The notes under the pieces were generated by a model, which was given only the letters and a program-made list of their open reading frames with translations, was not told the DNA's origin and made no database searches. A stretch of 64,000 nt of DNA, taken from assembly GCA_947565635.1 (NCBI GenBank), contig CANOGU010000001.1, positions 1 through 64,000 on the forward strand. The letters are read 5' to 3'. Positions 63,541-64,000 of the stretch are shown here, piece after piece. Numbering within the stretch: the stretch's first letter is position 1; each line of letters starts with the position of its first letter. This stretch comes from an uncultured Lactobacillus sp. (GTDB taxonomy: Bacteria; Bacillota; Bacilli; Lactobacillales; Lactobacillaceae). The translations under genes were made by a program, and so were the position numbers.

Positions 63541-64000
63541 ATGGCAAAAGAATTGATTTTTGGTCACCAAAATCCTGATACAGATGCAATCGGAACAGCA
63601 ATTGCATACTCATACTTACAAAATAAGTTAGGTTACGATACCGAAGCTGTTGCTTTAGGTGAAGCTAATGATGAAACTAAGTATGCTTTAAATAAGTTTG
63701 GTTTTACTGCACCTCGTGTTATTAAAACTGCTTCAAATGAAGTTGATGCAGTAATGCTTGTTGACCATAACGAACCTCAACAGAGTGTTTCTGACATTGA
63801 TAAGGTTAAAGTAACTCATGTAGTTGATCACCACCGTATTATGAACTTCAATACTGCTGATCCTTTATACTACCGTGCAGCTCCAGTTGGTTGTACCAGT
63901 ACCATTATGTGGCAAATGTACAACGAAAAAGAAATTGAAATTCCACAAGATATTGCAGGAATTATGCTTTCAGCTATTATCTCAGATACTTTACTCTTAA
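63541..64000 (+). CDS. ppaC: Manganese-dependent inorganic pyrophosphatase (3' end outside window)
   Basis: The first 153 residues are visible; the family is about 310. DHH-family II pyrophosphatase, hydrolysing PPi to phosphate in the cytosol with Mn2+. Motifs: [17 protein letters not shown] and V-V-D-H-H-R (the DHH motif). AAAGGAG lies before the ATG at 63541. The frame is open to the window edge. Confidence 0.95.
   Translation, partial: MAKELIFGHQNPDTDAIGTAIAYSYLQNKLGYDTEAVALGEANDETKYALNKFGFTAPRVIKTASNEVDAVMLVDHNEPQQSVSDIDKVKVTHVVDHHRIMNFNTADPLYYRAAPVGCTSTIMWQMYNEKEIEIPQDIAGIMLSAIISDTLLL

Overview
The window is AT-rich, low-GC Gram-positive chromosome, most likely from a gut Lactobacillus of the L. 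johnsonii / L. gasseri group. This assignment rests on gene content and protein style, not on a database match: an LPQTG-anchored DUF1542 surface protein, a bile salt hydrolase, an ISL3 relic, T-box, L-box and M-box leaders, and AGGAGG-type ribosome binding sites. I see no tRNA, rRNA, CRISPR array or prophage. The first gene (surface protein) and the last gene (ppaC) run off the window.

Layout. 1-11 kb: 3' part of a repeat-rich sortase-anchored adhesin, a TMEM175-type channel, a deleted and frameshifted aldo/keto reductase, a HAD phosphatase plus Nudix hydrolase pair, an OmpR-type two-component system followed by a secreted PepSY protein, a broken zinc alcohol dehydrogenase and a DUF4097 protein. 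11-24 kb: a T-box-controlled branched-chain amino acid carrier, an ISL3 relic, then a complete diaminopimelate/lysine block. In that block lysC-dapF runs leftward, and an L-box lysine riboswitch heads lysA-dapD-dapL-dapA-dapB-aminotransferase-asd running rightward. 24-31 kb: a SUF iron-sulfur operon (sufC-D-S-U-B plus a SufT-like gene) running directly into an Nramp manganese transporter. 31-39 kb: a methyltransferase, a ruined metalloprotease, a bile salt hydrolase, two paralogous AAA+ ATPases with C-terminal winged-helix domains, and a UvrA paralog lacking the UvrB-binding region. 39-47 kb: redox and small enzymes (ABM monooxygenase, Tpx, cupin), an M-box-controlled Mg2+ P-type ATPase, and a MarR/ABC exporter unit with three matching palindromic operators. 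47-57 kb: a second nonsense-mutated aldo/keto reductase, a LysR relic, rarA, an amidohydrolase, a BI-1 family protein, a three-gene ABC exporter with a nonsense mutation in its first permease, an intact aldo/keto reductase and a maltose-acetyltransferase type enzyme. 57-64 kb: plsY, parE-parC, a LysR regulator and ppaC.

The most unusual element is the pair of Cdc6/Orc1-like AAA+-winged-helix genes near 34-36 kb. Each is preceded by its own array of direct repeats with nearly the same geometry: half-sites 10 bp apart in pairs, and pairs repeating every 29-30 bp. The half-site sequence differs between the two genes (TTATACTT versus TTATAACTTT). This looks like two diverged copies of one self-recognising ATPase/repeat module, which I cannot assign to a described system. 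Other points of interest are a LexA-like box inside a promoter that fires straight into a hairpin beside plsY, 21-bp-spaced direct repeats ahead of the ABC exporter, and a ParC with Gly where the quinolone-resistance region normally has an acidic residue.

The window also carries an unusual load of decay: two aldo/keto reductases, an alcohol dehydrogenase, a metalloprotease, an ABC permease, a LysR fragment and two IS relics.
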